64,000 nt of DNA, taken from Caulobacter sp. (GTDB lineage Bacteria; Pseudomonadota; Alphaproteobacteria; Caulobacterales; Caulobacteraceae). The position numbers were made by a program, and so were the translations under genes. The stretch spans positions 254,465-318,464 of the forward strand of contig JAGHZU010000003.1 of the NCBI GenBank assembly GCA_017745235.1, in the 5' to 3' direction. Shown here one piece after another: positions 47,821-57,387 of this stretch. The notes beneath the pieces were generated by a model that worked only from the letters and a program-made list of their open reading frames with translations, had not been told where the DNA came from and did not search any database. Positions within the stretch are counted from its first letter, which is position 1; every line of letters starts with the position of its first letter.

Positions 47821-48054
47821 ATGTCTCAACCCGACGCGCCTCCGCCCGCTCCCGCCCGCAGAAGGGTTGGACGGCCGCGCGGGTCGAAGACAAAAAAATC
47901 TGTCGCCCCACCGCCCGACGTCGTCACGCCAGACGTCTCCATTCGTGTCACGGATGACTGGCCTGGTGTTCCCCCGATTTCGGCGCTCGAGGTCCAAGTT
48001 ACGGCGACGCACCTCGCAGGGGTGCTGGACGAGCTGTTCGGCCCCCTCCCCTAG
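47821..48054 (+). CDS. small hypothetical protein upstream of the recombinase
   Basis: MSQPDAPPPAPARRRVGRPRGSKTKKSVAPPPDVVTPDVSIRVTDDWPGVPPISALEVQVTATHLAGVLDELFGPLP; AT-hook-like GRPRGSKTKK; 14 nt before the recombinase ORF. Confidence 0.55.
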   Translation: MSQPDAPPPAPARRRVGRPRGSKTKKSVAPPPDVVTPDVSIRVTDDWPGVPPISALEVQVTATHLAGVLDELFGPLP

Positions 48055-48068
48055 TTCTGGAGGACCCG

Positions 48069-49745
48069 ATGGGCCGGAAGTTCAAAGCCACATCAACCGC
48101 GAACGCCATACCGGCCGCCGCGCTTTATCTCCGGGTTTCGACTGGACGCCAGGCTGACAGCGACCTGTCCATCCCTGACCAGAGCCGGCAGCTCCGGTCC
48201 TATTGCGAGGCCAAGGGATGGTCGGTCGCGAGTGAGTTCGTCGAGCCCGGCAACACCGCCACGGATGATCGCCGTCCCGCCTTCCAGGCGATGATCGACG
48301 CGGCACTGGCAAAGCCGCCAACCTTTAGTTTGATCCTGGTGCACTCGTTTTCGCGGTTCTTCCGCGACCAATTCCAGTTCGAGTTCTACGCGCGCAAGTT
48401 GGCGCGCAACGGCGTGCGCATCATCTCCATCACACAGGAACTGGGCGATGACCCCATGAGCCTGATGATGCGCCAGATCATGACCTTGTTCGACGAGTAC
48501 CAATCGAAGGAAAACGCCAAGCACACCTTGCGGGCGATGAAGGAAAACGCCCGCCAAGGCTTCTGGAACGGCGCTCGGCCGCCGATCGGCTACAAGATCG
48601 TCACCGCCGAACAGCGCGGCGCCAAAATCAAAAAGCGTCTCGAAATCGACGAAGAAACCGCCCCGGTCGTTCGGCGGATCTATCGCCTGGCGCTGCTGGG
48701 CGAAGGCAGCACCGGCCCCCTCGGTGTGAAGGCGATCGCCGTGTACCTGAACGAGCGCGGCATCACCACGCGAGACGGGGGGCGATGGGGCGTCTCGTCC
48801 GTCCACCACACGCTGACTCGCACGAGCTATATTGGCGAGCACCGTTTCAACACCCGCCACTTCGCCTCGGGTGAATTCAAGGATGAAACCGATCACGTCC
48901 TGATGCCGATCCCGGCCATCATCGATCGTGAGACGTTCGACGCGGTTCAGCGCTTAATGGCCAACCGCAGTCCCCGGACTATGCATAGCCGCTATGTAAG
49001 CGGCTCGACGCTGCTCGGTGGAATCTGTTTCTGCGGCCTTTGCGGTGGCGCCATGACCCTGCGGACCGGCAAGAACGGTCGCTACCGCTATTATACCTGC
49101 TGCTCTTATGCGCGGACGGGACCCAAGGGCTGCGGAGGCCTGACGCTGCGCATGGACAAGGTCGACGCAGCGGTGATCGACTATCTGGAAAACCGCTTCC
49201 TGTCCAAAGACCGCCTGACCGACCTGATGAGCAACATTCTCGATCAGCGCGACCTCTGGATTCAGCGGCGGCACGATCATCTGGGCTCACTGCGCAAGCG
49301 CGCCACTGAAGCGGAAGCAAAGATAAGTCGCTTGTACGCGGCCATCGAGGATGGGGTGATGGACGCAAGCGACCCCCAACTCAAGACGAGACTCGCCGAC
49401 TTGAAGTCCGCTCGGGACACCGCCCTAAAGGAAACCGAGCGCGTCGCGCGCGCTATCGAGCGGCTTGGCCCAACCGTCACGCCAGCCTTGCTCGAGCAGT
49501 TCGCGAAAGCGACGCGTGAAATGTTGAGGAACGAGGACGGCACCTACCGCAACCACCTGATCCGGGCCGTGGCTCAGCGCGTCGAAATCCGATCACGTAA
49601 CGAACTCAACATCAGCGGCTGCCGCGTCGAGTTGATACGAACCTTGGCCACTTCGAACGGCTCGGAAGCCGCTGCACTAGTAGTTCCCGGCCGTGCACCG
49701 GAATGGCGCGCCCTGCTGGATTCGAACCAGCGACCGCTCGCTTAG
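48069..49745 (+). CDS. large serine recombinase (resolvase/integrase)
   Basis: AALYLRVSTGRQADSDLSIPDQSRQLRSYCEAKGW...LILVHSFSRFFRDQFQFEFYARKLARNGVRIISITQ...LLGGICFCGLCGGAMTLRTGKNGRYRYYTCCSYARTGPKGCGG (zinc ribbon) plus C-terminal coiled coil. The last residues (WRALLDSNQRPLA) are read from antisense tRNA-Arg. Confidence 0.95.
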   Translation: MGRKFKATSTANAIPAAALYLRVSTGRQADSDLSIPDQSRQLRSYCEAKGWSVASEFVEPGNTATDDRRPAFQAMIDAALAKPPTFSLILVHSFSRFFRDQFQFEFYARKLARNGVRIISITQELGDDPMSLMMRQIMTLFDEYQSKENAKHTLRAMKENARQGFWNGARPPIGYKIVTAEQRGAKIKKRLEIDEETAPVVRRIYRLALLGEGSTGPLGVKAIAVYLNERGITTRDGGRWGVSSVHHTLTRTSYIGEHRFNTRHFASGEFKDETDHVLMPIPAIIDRETFDAVQRLMANRSPRTMHSRYVSGSTLLGGICFCGLCGGAMTLRTGKNGRYRYYTCCSYARTGPKGCGGLTLRMDKVDAAVIDYLENRFLSKDRLTDLMSNILDQRDLWIQRRHDHLGSLRKRATEAEAKISRLYAAIEDGVMDASDPQLKTRLADLKSARDTALKETERVARAIERLGPTVTPALLEQFAKATREMLRNEDGTYRNHLIRAVAQRVEIRSRNELNISGCRVELIRTLATSNGSEAAALVVPGRAPEWRALLDSNQRPLA

Positions 49746-49780
49746 AAGGCGAGTGCTCTATCCAGCTGAGCTAAGGGCGC
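49704..49780 (-). tRNA. tRNA-Arg (anticodon TCT), CCA encoded
   Basis: Reverse complement GCGCCCTTAGCTCAGCTGGATAGAGCACTCGCCTTCTAAGCGAGCGGTCGCTGGTTCGAATCCAGCAGGGCGCGCCA folds as a cloverleaf; loop CTTCTAA. Confidence 0.95.
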
Positions 49781-49808
49781 GGAGCCTGGGGAGATTGGCC
49801 GGGAACGC

Positions 49809-50114
49809 CTAGTGGGTCCAGGGTTGCTTGCGGCCGGCGGCGAAGTTGTCGGCATAGGCCTTGATGATGCGCTTGGGCGTCTTGGGCTCGAACAGCTGGA
49901 ACGAGATCTCGTGCCTTTGAGCGTAGGCGACGGCTTCGTCGCGCGTTTCGAAGCTCAGACGCACCTGGCCGTTCATGTCGCTCGATTGGGTCCAGCCCAT
50001 CAGTGGGTCGGGCTTGCGGGCCGAGGCCGGCTCGAACTCCAGGACCCAATCCTTGGTCTTGGCCTTGCCGGACTGCATGGCGTTCTTGGCGGGGCGATAG
50101 ATGCGCGCGAGCAT
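49809..50114 (-). CDS. ETC complex I subunit, NDUFS4-like (NADH dehydrogenase accessory subunit)
   Basis: MLARIYRPAKNAMQSGKAKTKDWVLEFEPASARKPDPLMGWTQSSDMNGQVRLSFETRDEAVAYAQRHEISFQLFEPKTPKRIIKAYADNFAAGRKQPWTH. Confidence 0.93.
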   Translation of the reverse strand: MLARIYRPAKNAMQSGKAKTKDWVLEFEPASARKPDPLMGWTQSSDMNGQVRLSFETRDEAVAYAQRHEISFQLFEPKTPKRIIKAYADNFAAGRKQPWTH

Positions 50115-50156
50115 GAACCTCTCCAGGTCGTTGCCGTCCTTGCGAAAGGACGATGA

Positions 50157-50233
50157 TGGTCGGAGCGGCAGGATTTGAACCTGCGACCCTCTGCTCCCAA
50201 AACAGATGCGCTACCAGGCTGCGCTACGCTCCG
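50157..50233 (-). tRNA. tRNA-Pro (anticodon TGG), CCA encoded
   Basis: Reverse complement CGGAGCGTAGCGCAGCCTGGTAGCGCATCTGTTTTGGGAGCAGAGGGTCGCAGGTTCAAATCCTGCCGCTCCGACCA; anticodon loop TTTGGGA. Confidence 0.95.
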
Positions 50234-50305
50234 AAACATCAGGCGGCTGCTCTACAGGGCTTCGGCGGCCGGGGCAACGCGCCCTTGCCGGTTTTCCCCC
50301 GCAAG

Positions 50306-50824
50306 TCAGGGCTTGGGGAAGATTTTGTTGAACACGCGGTCGCCTGGCAGGATGCCGAGCTGGGACGCACGACCGCCGGGGATCTCGAGCACGGCCCCGA
50401 CCACGCCGCCCGACGGCAGCGGCGTCTCGTCATGCGGCACCGCGTTTCGGGCGATCGACAGCACCTTGCCGCTGGGTGCGATGTAAATGATGTCCAGCGG
50501 GATCAGGGTGTTCTTCATCCAAAACGCCGCCGGGCGGACCGGCTTGAACGGAAAAAGCATTCCCCGGTCCGGCGCCAGGGACTTGCGGAACATCAGCCCC
50601 CTCTCCTGCTGGATCGGCGTAACGGCCAGCTCGACCGTGAACCGGGCGCGGCCGCGCATGGTCTGAATCTCGACCACGTCGGTGGCCAGGCCCACGTTCG
50701 GCGTCGTCGGCGAGGCCTTGGCGGCCAGCGCGACGGCTGGAGCCCCCGCTGCCCCCAGGATGCCCGCTAAGGCCGCCAGGGCGGCCGCTACGAGCCCGAA
50801 ACGCCTTACGATGGTGGAGATCAT
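50306..50824 (-). CDS. DUF192 domain-containing secreted protein
   Basis: Signal-like N-terminus then RARFTVELAVTPIQQERGLMFRKSLAPDRGMLFPFKPVRPAAFWMKNTLIPLDIIYIAPSGKVLSIARNAVPHDETPLPSGGVVGAVLEIPGGRASQLGILPGDRV. Confidence 0.93.
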   Translation of the reverse strand: MISTIVRRFGLVAAALAALAGILGAAGAPAVALAAKASPTTPNVGLATDVVEIQTMRGRARFTVELAVTPIQQERGLMFRKSLAPDRGMLFPFKPVRPAAFWMKNTLIPLDIIYIAPSGKVLSIARNAVPHDETPLPSGGVVGAVLEIPGGRASQLGILPGDRVFNKIFPKP

Positions 50825-50914
50825 GCCCGCGCCTTCCCGCCGCCGTCGCCGCATGCGTCGCGACGACCTGAGTCTGGCCTATACGCTGCAAGGGCGTGAT
50901 GGCGAAAGTCGGTC

Positions 50915-51502
50915 CTAGCCAGCCGTGATCTCGGCCACCACCAGACCCTTGGGCCCTTCCGCGAACCGCACCATCACGTCGTCGCCCGGCTGGAGATCTT
51001 CCAGCCCGCCGCGCCGCAGGGTCTCGATGTGCACGAAGATGTCGCCCGGCTGCGCGTCCCGCACGACGAAGCCGTAGCCCTTGGTGCGATTGAACCACTT
51101 CACCTTGGCCCGCTCGGCCGGTCCCGTCGCTTCCAGCGAATGGCGACCGCTGTCGTGCCCCGACCGACCGCTGTCGCGGCGAGGGCCGTCAGCGAAGGCG
51201 CGACGGGGCCTTTCCGCCGGAACGCTGGCCGCGCTCTCGTCGAGATCGACCACCTCGGACACCTGCCATCCCTTGGGCCGCTTGACCACGTCGCAGACGA
51301 TCACGGCGCCTTCCAGCGCCGACTCGCGTCCGCAGTTGCGCAGGGACGTGACATGCAGCAGCACGTCCTTCAATCCGGTCTGACCGGGATCATCGGGAAC
51401 GATGAAACCGTAGCCCTTGCCCGTGTCGAACCATTTTACGCGACCGCTGATACGCACGAATTCCTCGTGCGACCCCGATCCTTCGAAATCGAAACCAGAC
51501 AT
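50915..51502 (-). CDS. cold-shock protein with two CSD domains
   Basis: [38 protein letters not shown] and [35 protein letters not shown], joined by a charged linker. Confidence 0.95.
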   Translation of the reverse strand: MSGFDFEGSGSHEEFVRISGRVKWFDTGKGYGFIVPDDPGQTGLKDVLLHVTSLRNCGRESALEGAVIVCDVVKRPKGWQVSEVVDLDESAASVPAERPRRAFADGPRRDSGRSGHDSGRHSLEATGPAERAKVKWFNRTKGYGFVVRDAQPGDIFVHIETLRRGGLEDLQPGDDVMVRFAEGPKGLVVAEITAG

Positions 51503-51675
51503 TCCGCCCCTCTGGCCCGCCCAAACAGCCCACGGGGCGAGCACCACAGAATAACACTGTTCTCGCGTAACGAGAGCCGTCAATAACCAATTGATGGAAT
51601 TGAGGGCGCGCAAAGGGCTCCGCGACATTTCGTCGCGGCGTCTAGACCCAGCTAAACCTGAAATGTTTGGAGAAG

Positions 51676-51750
51676 TGGCAGTCCCTAGGGGAGTCGAACC
51701 CCTCTCTCCAGATTGAAAATCTGGCGTCCTAACCGATAGACGAAGGGACC
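51676..51750 (-). tRNA. tRNA-Glu (anticodon TTC), copy 1
   Basis: Reverse complement GGTCCCTTCGTCTATCGGTTAGGACGCCAGATTTTCAATCTGGAGAGAGGGGTTCGACTCCCCTAGGGACTGCCA. Confidence 0.96.
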
Positions 51751-51806
51751 ACGAAGCCTGCATTAGGCGAGTAGTCGTATGTATAGCTCAAGTAGACGCC
51801 TCGCGG

Positions 51807-51881
51807 TGGCAGTCCCTAGGGGAGTCGAACCCCTCTCTCCAGATTGAAAATCTGGCGTCCTAACCGATAGACGAAGGGACC
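51807..51881 (-). tRNA. tRNA-Glu (anticodon TTC), copy 2
   Basis: Sequence identical to copy 1 by eye; 56-nt spacer between them. Confidence 0.96.
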
Positions 51882-51950
51882 GCGTCGCCGCGAGGAGGAG
51901 GCGATATACAAAGCTTCCCCCCGGGGCGCAAGCGACCCGGCGCAGTTTTT

Positions 51951-53765
51951 TTAAGCCAGACGCATACGGGGGTCGGCGGCGTCCTCGATCTCGAGCTGAA
52001 CGCCCTCGCGCCCCATGTAATCGTCGGGTTTCAAGCGCCCGACCACGTGCAGCGCCCCTCCCCCCGCCAGCAGGCGCTGCCCCAGAGGCGTCTCGGCTGA
52101 GCGCCAGGAGATGGCCTTGATTCGATCGCCCGTCGGGCCGACCAGGTCGACCCGCACATGGCCGCCGCGCATAGCCATCACCCGCTCAGGCCGCACGCCG
52201 GCCAGGGCGAACACCGGTTCAGGATTACCCGGACCGAACGGAGCCAACTGCTGAAATTCGGTCCAGAGGGCGCGATTGGCCGCGCGAGGCTGCACCAGGG
52301 CGTCGATCTCGACGGCCTCGACGCCAACGGCCTCCATCTCCCCGGCCAGGCGTTCTTCCAGGAAGGCGCGGAACTCGGGGATTGAATCGGGACGGATCGA
52401 AAGGCCCGCGGCCATGGCGTGCCCCCCGCCCGCCATCAGAAGACCCGCCTCGTAGGCCGCCTGGATCGCCGCGCCCAGGTTCACGCCCGGCTGCGAACGC
52501 CCCGAGCCCTTGCCGACATTGGCCGCGCGGTCGATGCCGATCACCACCACCGGCTTGCGATAGCGCTCGCGCAGGCGGCCGGCGACGATGCCGATCACCC
52601 CCGGGTGCCAGTCCTCGCCGGCCACCACGATCACCGGAGCGTCCGGGTTGAAGTTGCTGCCGCGCTCGAGGATGGCGGCGGCCTCCTCGACCACCGCGGC
52701 CTCCACGGCCTTGCGTTCGGTGTTGAGGCCGTCCAGCTCTTCGGCCAGGGCGCGAGCCTCTATCGGGTCGTCGGTCGACAGCAGGCGCGCGCCCAGGTCC
52801 GAACGGCCGATGCGGCCGCCGGCGTTGATGCGCGGCCCCAGAATGAAGCCGGCGTGGAACACCGAGGCGGGGCCTGAACCCTTCCCGACCTCGAACAGGG
52901 CCTTCAGGCCCGGATTGCGCCAGGCCGACATGGTCTTCAGACCCAGGCTCGTCAGAGCCCGGTTGAAGCCCACCAGCTGGGTCACGTCGCAGACCTCTCC
53001 CATGGCCACCAGATCCAGCCACTGGCGCAGGTCGGGCTCGGGCCTCTCCGGGCTGAACAGGCCGCGTCGGCGGGCCTCGCGGTTGAGCGCAGCCAGCAGC
53101 ACGAAGGTCACACCGGCCGCCGCCAGCACGCCCTGCCCGCTCTGACAACCGGGACAGTTGGGATTGACCACGGCGGCGGCGGCCGGCGGGTCCTCGCGCA
53201 TCAGGTGGTGGTCGATCACCACCACCTCCAGGCCGATGGTGGCGGCGCTGGCGATGGCGTCGTAGGCCGCCGCTCCGCAGTCCAGCGTCACCACCAGGTC
53301 GGCCCCGGTGTCGCGGATGGTCTTGAAAGCCGCCGGGCTGGGGCCATAGCCCTCGGTCAGGCGGTCAGGAATGTAGATGGGCAACTCGACGCCCATGTGG
53401 CGGAACCATCGCACCAGCTGCGCGGCGCTGGTGGCTCCGTCCACGTCGTAGTCGGCGAAGACCATCGTCGAGCGTCCGGCTTCCAGCGCATCGATCAGGA
53501 TCTCCGCGGCCCGGTCCATGTCGGTGAAACTGGACGGGTCAGGAAACAGGGCCTTCAGGGTCGGCCGCAGATAATGTTCGGCGGCGTCGACGCCCACGCC
53601 GCGTGCGGCCAAGGCCCTGGCCAAGGGCTCGGACAGGCCGTGGACCTGCTGATGGCTGCGCGCGGCCGCAGCGTCGCCCGGGCGCTCGCGCCACGACCGG
53701 CCAGTCAGCGAGTGCGAGACGTCCAGGAAGTAGCCGGCGTCGAGGTCGACATGTCCGTCAGGCAT
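51951..53765 (-). CDS. recJ: single-stranded-DNA-specific exonuclease RecJ
   Basis: MVFADYDVDGATSAAQLVRWFRHMG...VTLDCGAAAYDAI...VVVIDHHLMREDPPAAAAVVNPN...GPRINAGGRIGRSDLGARLLSTDD: DHH/DHHA1 motifs. Confidence 0.96.
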   Translation of the reverse strand: MPDGHVDLDAGYFLDVSHSLTGRSWRERPGDAAAARSHQQVHGLSEPLARALAARGVGVDAAEHYLRPTLKALFPDPSSFTDMDRAAEILIDALEAGRSTMVFADYDVDGATSAAQLVRWFRHMGVELPIYIPDRLTEGYGPSPAAFKTIRDTGADLVVTLDCGAAAYDAIASAATIGLEVVVIDHHLMREDPPAAAAVVNPNCPGCQSGQGVLAAAGVTFVLLAALNREARRRGLFSPERPEPDLRQWLDLVAMGEVCDVTQLVGFNRALTSLGLKTMSAWRNPGLKALFEVGKGSGPASVFHAGFILGPRINAGGRIGRSDLGARLLSTDDPIEARALAEELDGLNTERKAVEAAVVEEAAAILERGSNFNPDAPVIVVAGEDWHPGVIGIVAGRLRERYRKPVVVIGIDRAANVGKGSGRSQPGVNLGAAIQAAYEAGLLMAGGGHAMAAGLSIRPDSIPEFRAFLEERLAGEMEAVGVEAVEIDALVQPRAANRALWTEFQQLAPFGPGNPEPVFALAGVRPERVMAMRGGHVRVDLVGPTGDRIKAISWRSAETPLGQRLLAGGGALHVVGRLKPDDYMGREGVQLEIEDAADPRMRLA

Positions 53766-53894
53766 GGGCCAGCTCCCTCCGCGCGGAAAAGCGGCCGGAA
53801 ATTGGGAGCTTAGCTTTGGACCTCATGGGCGGAGACTATCCGGTTTGTCGGATTCGCTCCATGCGCCCCTGGTGCGTCAGCTTCGGACGCCCGC

Positions 53895-54872
53895 TCAGCC
53901 TCGCGAGAGATCGGCGACCAGGGCCACCTCGTTGGCCGAGCCCAGCACCACCGGCACGCGCTGGTGCAGCTTGGTGGGCTGGATGTCGAGGATGGCGCCC
54001 TTGGCGTCGGTCGACACCCCTCCGGCCCGCTCGACGATCAGCGACATGGGGTTGCCTTCGTACAGTAGGCGCAGCTTTCCGGGCTTTTCCGGCTCCCGGG
54101 CGTCCCAAGGGTACATGAAGATCCCGCCGCGCATCAGGATGCGGTGCACATCGGCCACCATCGAGGCGACCCAACGCATGTTGAAGTTCTTGCCGCGCGG
54201 CCCGTCCTTGCCCTGCAGGCAGCCGTCCACATAGCGGCGGATCGGCTCGGCCCAATGGCGCTGGTTGGACATGTTGATCGCGAATTCGGCCGTGTCCGCC
54301 GGAATGGCGATGTCGGCATGGGTCAGACGCCATTGGCCGTCTGCGTCCAGGGTGAAACCGACCACGCCCTTGGACAGGGTCAGGACCAGCATGGTCTGAG
54401 GCCCGTAGATCGCGTAGCCGGCGGCGACCTGGTTGCGGCCAGGCTGCAGGAAGTCGGCCTCGGCGGGCGACTTGCCCTCCGGCGCGGGCAACACCGAGAA
54501 GATGGTCCCGACCGACACGTTGACGTCGATGTTGCTAGACCCGTCCAGCGGGTCGAACGTCACCAGGAAGCCGCCCGTACGCCCCGTGGCCTCGATGGTC
54601 TCCAGCTCCTCGGACGCCAGGCCGGCCACGGCCGCATCGGCCTTCAACGCCTGGCTCAGCATGTCGTTGGTGATGACGTCGAGCTTCTTCTGCTCCTCGT
54701 CCTGAACGTTGACATGGCCCGCCGCGCCCAGGCTGCCGGAAATGGCGCCTGAGGCCACGACCTTGCTGATCCGGGCGCAGGTGTCGGCGATGGTGGACAC
54801 CACGCCCTTCAAGGCGCTGGAGGCGGTATCGTCGGCGGCCAGATGATCGGCCAGGGTCGTCAGCTTGGTCAT
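53895..54872 (-). CDS. fbp: class 1 fructose-1,6-bisphosphatase
   Basis: [23 protein letters not shown]...ASEELETI...[34 protein letters not shown]...[37 protein letters not shown]. Confidence 0.96.
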   Translation of the reverse strand: MTKLTTLADHLAADDTASSALKGVVSTIADTCARISKVVASGAISGSLGAAGHVNVQDEEQKKLDVITNDMLSQALKADAAVAGLASEELETIEATGRTGGFLVTFDPLDGSSNIDVNVSVGTIFSVLPAPEGKSPAEADFLQPGRNQVAAGYAIYGPQTMLVLTLSKGVVGFTLDADGQWRLTHADIAIPADTAEFAINMSNQRHWAEPIRRYVDGCLQGKDGPRGKNFNMRWVASMVADVHRILMRGGIFMYPWDAREPEKPGKLRLLYEGNPMSLIVERAGGVSTDAKGAILDIQPTKLHQRVPVVLGSANEVALVADLSRG

Positions 54873-55000
54873 GGGAATCTCGACGGGAACGGGCGCGCAT
54901 CGACCCTAGCCCCTGTTGGGCGGGCGGGCCAACGCGCGTCGGGACGATGCGGTGAGTCTGTTACGGGTGAGAGGCGGCGCGCGCGTATAGGCGGAGACGC

Positions 55001-55954
55001 CTAGACCTTTCGCTTCATGCGCACTTCGCGCACGGTGCCTGTCGAGGAGTTCATCACCAGCGTATGGGTGTGGACGTTCCCGTCCTTGTAGACCACGCCA
55101 TCCAGCAGGTTACCCCAGGTCACGCCGGTGGCGGCGAAGATGGCTTCGGCGCGGACGATCTCATGCAGGTCGTACTTCTTGTCCAGATCGGTGATGCCCC
55201 AGCGCTGGGCGCGGGCGCGCTCATCGCCGTTGCGGAACACCAGCCGCCCCTGGAACTGGCCGCCGACGCATTTCAGCGCCGCGCAGGCCAGGACGCCCTC
55301 TGGCGCGCCGCCAGAGCCCAGATAGAGGTCGATGCCGGTCGCCGGGTCGGTGGTGTTGATCACCCCGGCCACGTCGCCGTCGGTGATCAGGTGAACGCGC
55401 GCGCCCACGGCGCGGACGCCAGCGATGATCTCGGCATGGCGCGGGCGGTCCAGAACGCAGACGGTGATCTGTGAGGGATCCACGCCCTTGGCGGCGGCCA
55501 CCGATTTGACGTTCTCGGCCGGCGACCTGTCCAGGTCGATCACCCCAGGGGGCAGGCCTGGCCCGCAAGCGATCTTGTCCATGTAGGTGTCGGGCGCGTT
55601 CAGCAGCGTGCCCTTCGGAGCCCAGGCCATCACCGCCAGGGCGTTGGGCATGGCCTTGGCGGCCAGGGTGGTGCCTTCCAGGGGGTCCAGCGCGATGTCG
55701 ATCGCCGGGCCGCCGCCGGCGCCCACCTTCTCGCCGATATAGAGCATCGGCGCCTCGTCGCGCTCGCCCTCGCCGATCACGATCTCACCGTCGATCTGGA
55801 GTTCGTTGAGCGTGTTGCGCATGGCGTCGACGGCGGCCTGGTCGGCCGCCTTCTCGTCGCCTCGGCCCACCATCGTCCAGGAGGCGATGGCGGCGGCTTC
55901 CGTAACGCGGACAGCGTCCAGGACCAGCGAGCGGTCCAGGGTCTTCGAACTCAT
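55001..55954 (-). CDS. glpX: class II fructose-bisphosphatase
   Basis: LVLDAVRVTEAAAIASWTMVGRGDEKAADQAAVDAMRNTLNELQIDGEIVIGEGERDEAPMLYIGEKVG...DIALDPLEGTTLAAKAMPNALAVMA...VYLGSGGAPEGVLACAALKCVGGQFQGRL-type GlpX motifs. Confidence 0.97.
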   Translation of the reverse strand: MSSKTLDRSLVLDAVRVTEAAAIASWTMVGRGDEKAADQAAVDAMRNTLNELQIDGEIVIGEGERDEAPMLYIGEKVGAGGGPAIDIALDPLEGTTLAAKAMPNALAVMAWAPKGTLLNAPDTYMDKIACGPGLPPGVIDLDRSPAENVKSVAAAKGVDPSQITVCVLDRPRHAEIIAGVRAVGARVHLITDGDVAGVINTTDPATGIDLYLGSGGAPEGVLACAALKCVGGQFQGRLVFRNGDERARAQRWGITDLDKKYDLHEIVRAEAIFAATGVTWGNLLDGVVYKDGNVHTHTLVMNSSTGTVREVRMKRKV

Positions 55955-56008
55955 ATGCGTCTCCCAGCCTATGCGAGGCTATGACTTCCCGACCGCTTTG
56001 CGCGGTTC

Positions 56009-57298
56009 TCAGATGCGCGCGACGCGCAAAAGGCGGGGACGCTCTAGCACGGCGTGCAGTTTTTCGATGCGCGTAATCGCGTCGAGGAGGTTGGATTCGG
56101 GAGTCGCATGGGTGACGAGCACGATCGGCACCCCGCCCGCTCCTTCAACGGGCTTTTGCAGGAAGCTGTCGATCGAGACGCCGCATTCGGCCAGGGTTTC
56201 CGAGATCGCGGCGATGGCGCCGGGCTCGTCCTTGACCATGATCCGCAGGTAGGCCTTGCCCACCGAACGGGCGGGATCCACCGACACGAATGGCTTGAGG
56301 TCGCCGGCCGGAGCCTGGAAGACGGGACGCGCGGCCCTGGTCATCACGTCGGCGATGTCGGCGGCCACAGCAGCGGCCGTCGGACCCGCGCCCGCGCCCG
56401 GCCCCTGGATGAAGATGCGGCCGATCCGGGTGCCCTCGATGAACAGCGCGTTGAGCGCGCCGCCCGCCTGGGCCAACGGATGGTCCAGCGGAGCCAGCGA
56501 AGGATGGACCTTCACGGCCACGCCGTCTTCGGTCTTGGCGGCGCTGGCCACCAGCTTGATGCGATAGCCCAGGTCCTTGGCCAGCTTGATGTCCAGCAAT
56601 TCGACGGAGTCGATGCCCTCGATCTCGGCGGCTGCGAAGTTAGGGGCGCAGCCGAAGGCCAGGGCCGCCAGGATGCTGATCTTGTGGCCGGCGTCGAAGC
56701 CGCCGACGTCCATGGTCGGATCGGCCTCGGCGTAGCCCAGGGCCTGGGCCTCGCGCAGCACGTCGGCGAAGTCGCGACCCGTCTTCTCCATTTCCGAGAG
56801 GATGAAGTTGCAGGTGCCGTTCAGGATGCCGGCGACGGCCACCACGTCGTCGCCAACCATCGCCTCGCGCAGCATCTTCACCGCCGGGGTGCCGCCCATG
56901 ACGGCGGCCTCGAACAGCAGCGGGGCGTTGTTGGCCTCGGCCAAGGCGGCCAGTTCGGCGCCGTGCTCGGCGATCAGGGCCTTGTTGGCGGTGACCACCG
57001 GCTTGCCCAGCTTGAGCGCGGCCTCGACGGCCGCCTTGGCCGGGCCGTCGCTGCCGCCGACCAGCTCGACGAACAGGTCCACGTCGGGGGACGACGCCAA
57101 AGCCACCGGATCGTCGAACCAGGCCAGGTTGGAGATGTCGATCGAGCGCTTGCGCGAGCGCGAGCGGGCCGACACGGCCGTCACCACGGCCTTGTCGCCG
57201 GCGGGGGCGAAGCCGGGCCGCTCGGCCAGGAACTGCAGGAGGCCGCCGCCGACGGTGCCGAGGCCGGCCACACCGACGCGCCAGGTCTTCTGGGTCAT
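56009..57298 (-). CDS. hom: homoserine dehydrogenase
   Basis: VGVAGLGTVGGGLLQFL...VTANKALIAEHGAELAALAE...LFEAAVMGGTPAVKMLREAM...GILNGTCNFILSEMEKTGRDFADVLREAQALGYAEADPTMDVGGFDAGHKISILA plus C-terminal ACT domain. Confidence 0.97.
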   Translation of the reverse strand: MTQKTWRVGVAGLGTVGGGLLQFLAERPGFAPAGDKAVVTAVSARSRSRKRSIDISNLAWFDDPVALASSPDVDLFVELVGGSDGPAKAAVEAALKLGKPVVTANKALIAEHGAELAALAEANNAPLLFEAAVMGGTPAVKMLREAMVGDDVVAVAGILNGTCNFILSEMEKTGRDFADVLREAQALGYAEADPTMDVGGFDAGHKISILAALAFGCAPNFAAAEIEGIDSVELLDIKLAKDLGYRIKLVASAAKTEDGVAVKVHPSLAPLDHPLAQAGGALNALFIEGTRIGRIFIQGPGAGAGPTAAAVAADIADVMTRAARPVFQAPAGDLKPFVSVDPARSVGKAYLRIMVKDEPGAIAAISETLAECGVSIDSFLQKPVEGAGGVPIVLVTHATPESNLLDAITRIEKLHAVLERPRLLRVARI

Positions 57299-57387
57299 GC
57301 TCTCACTCGTTCCCAATCAATAGCCAAGCCCATCCCTTGTACGTCATCGCCCTCACCTTCGGTGGGATGACGTCCCGGGGAGACGCC

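Noticed and set aside
49700-49745. C-terminal WRALLDSNQRPLA as a functional recombinase motif
   Set aside because: It is the translation of antisense tRNA-Arg; this LDSNQRP string is a familiar read-through artefact next to tRNA genes.
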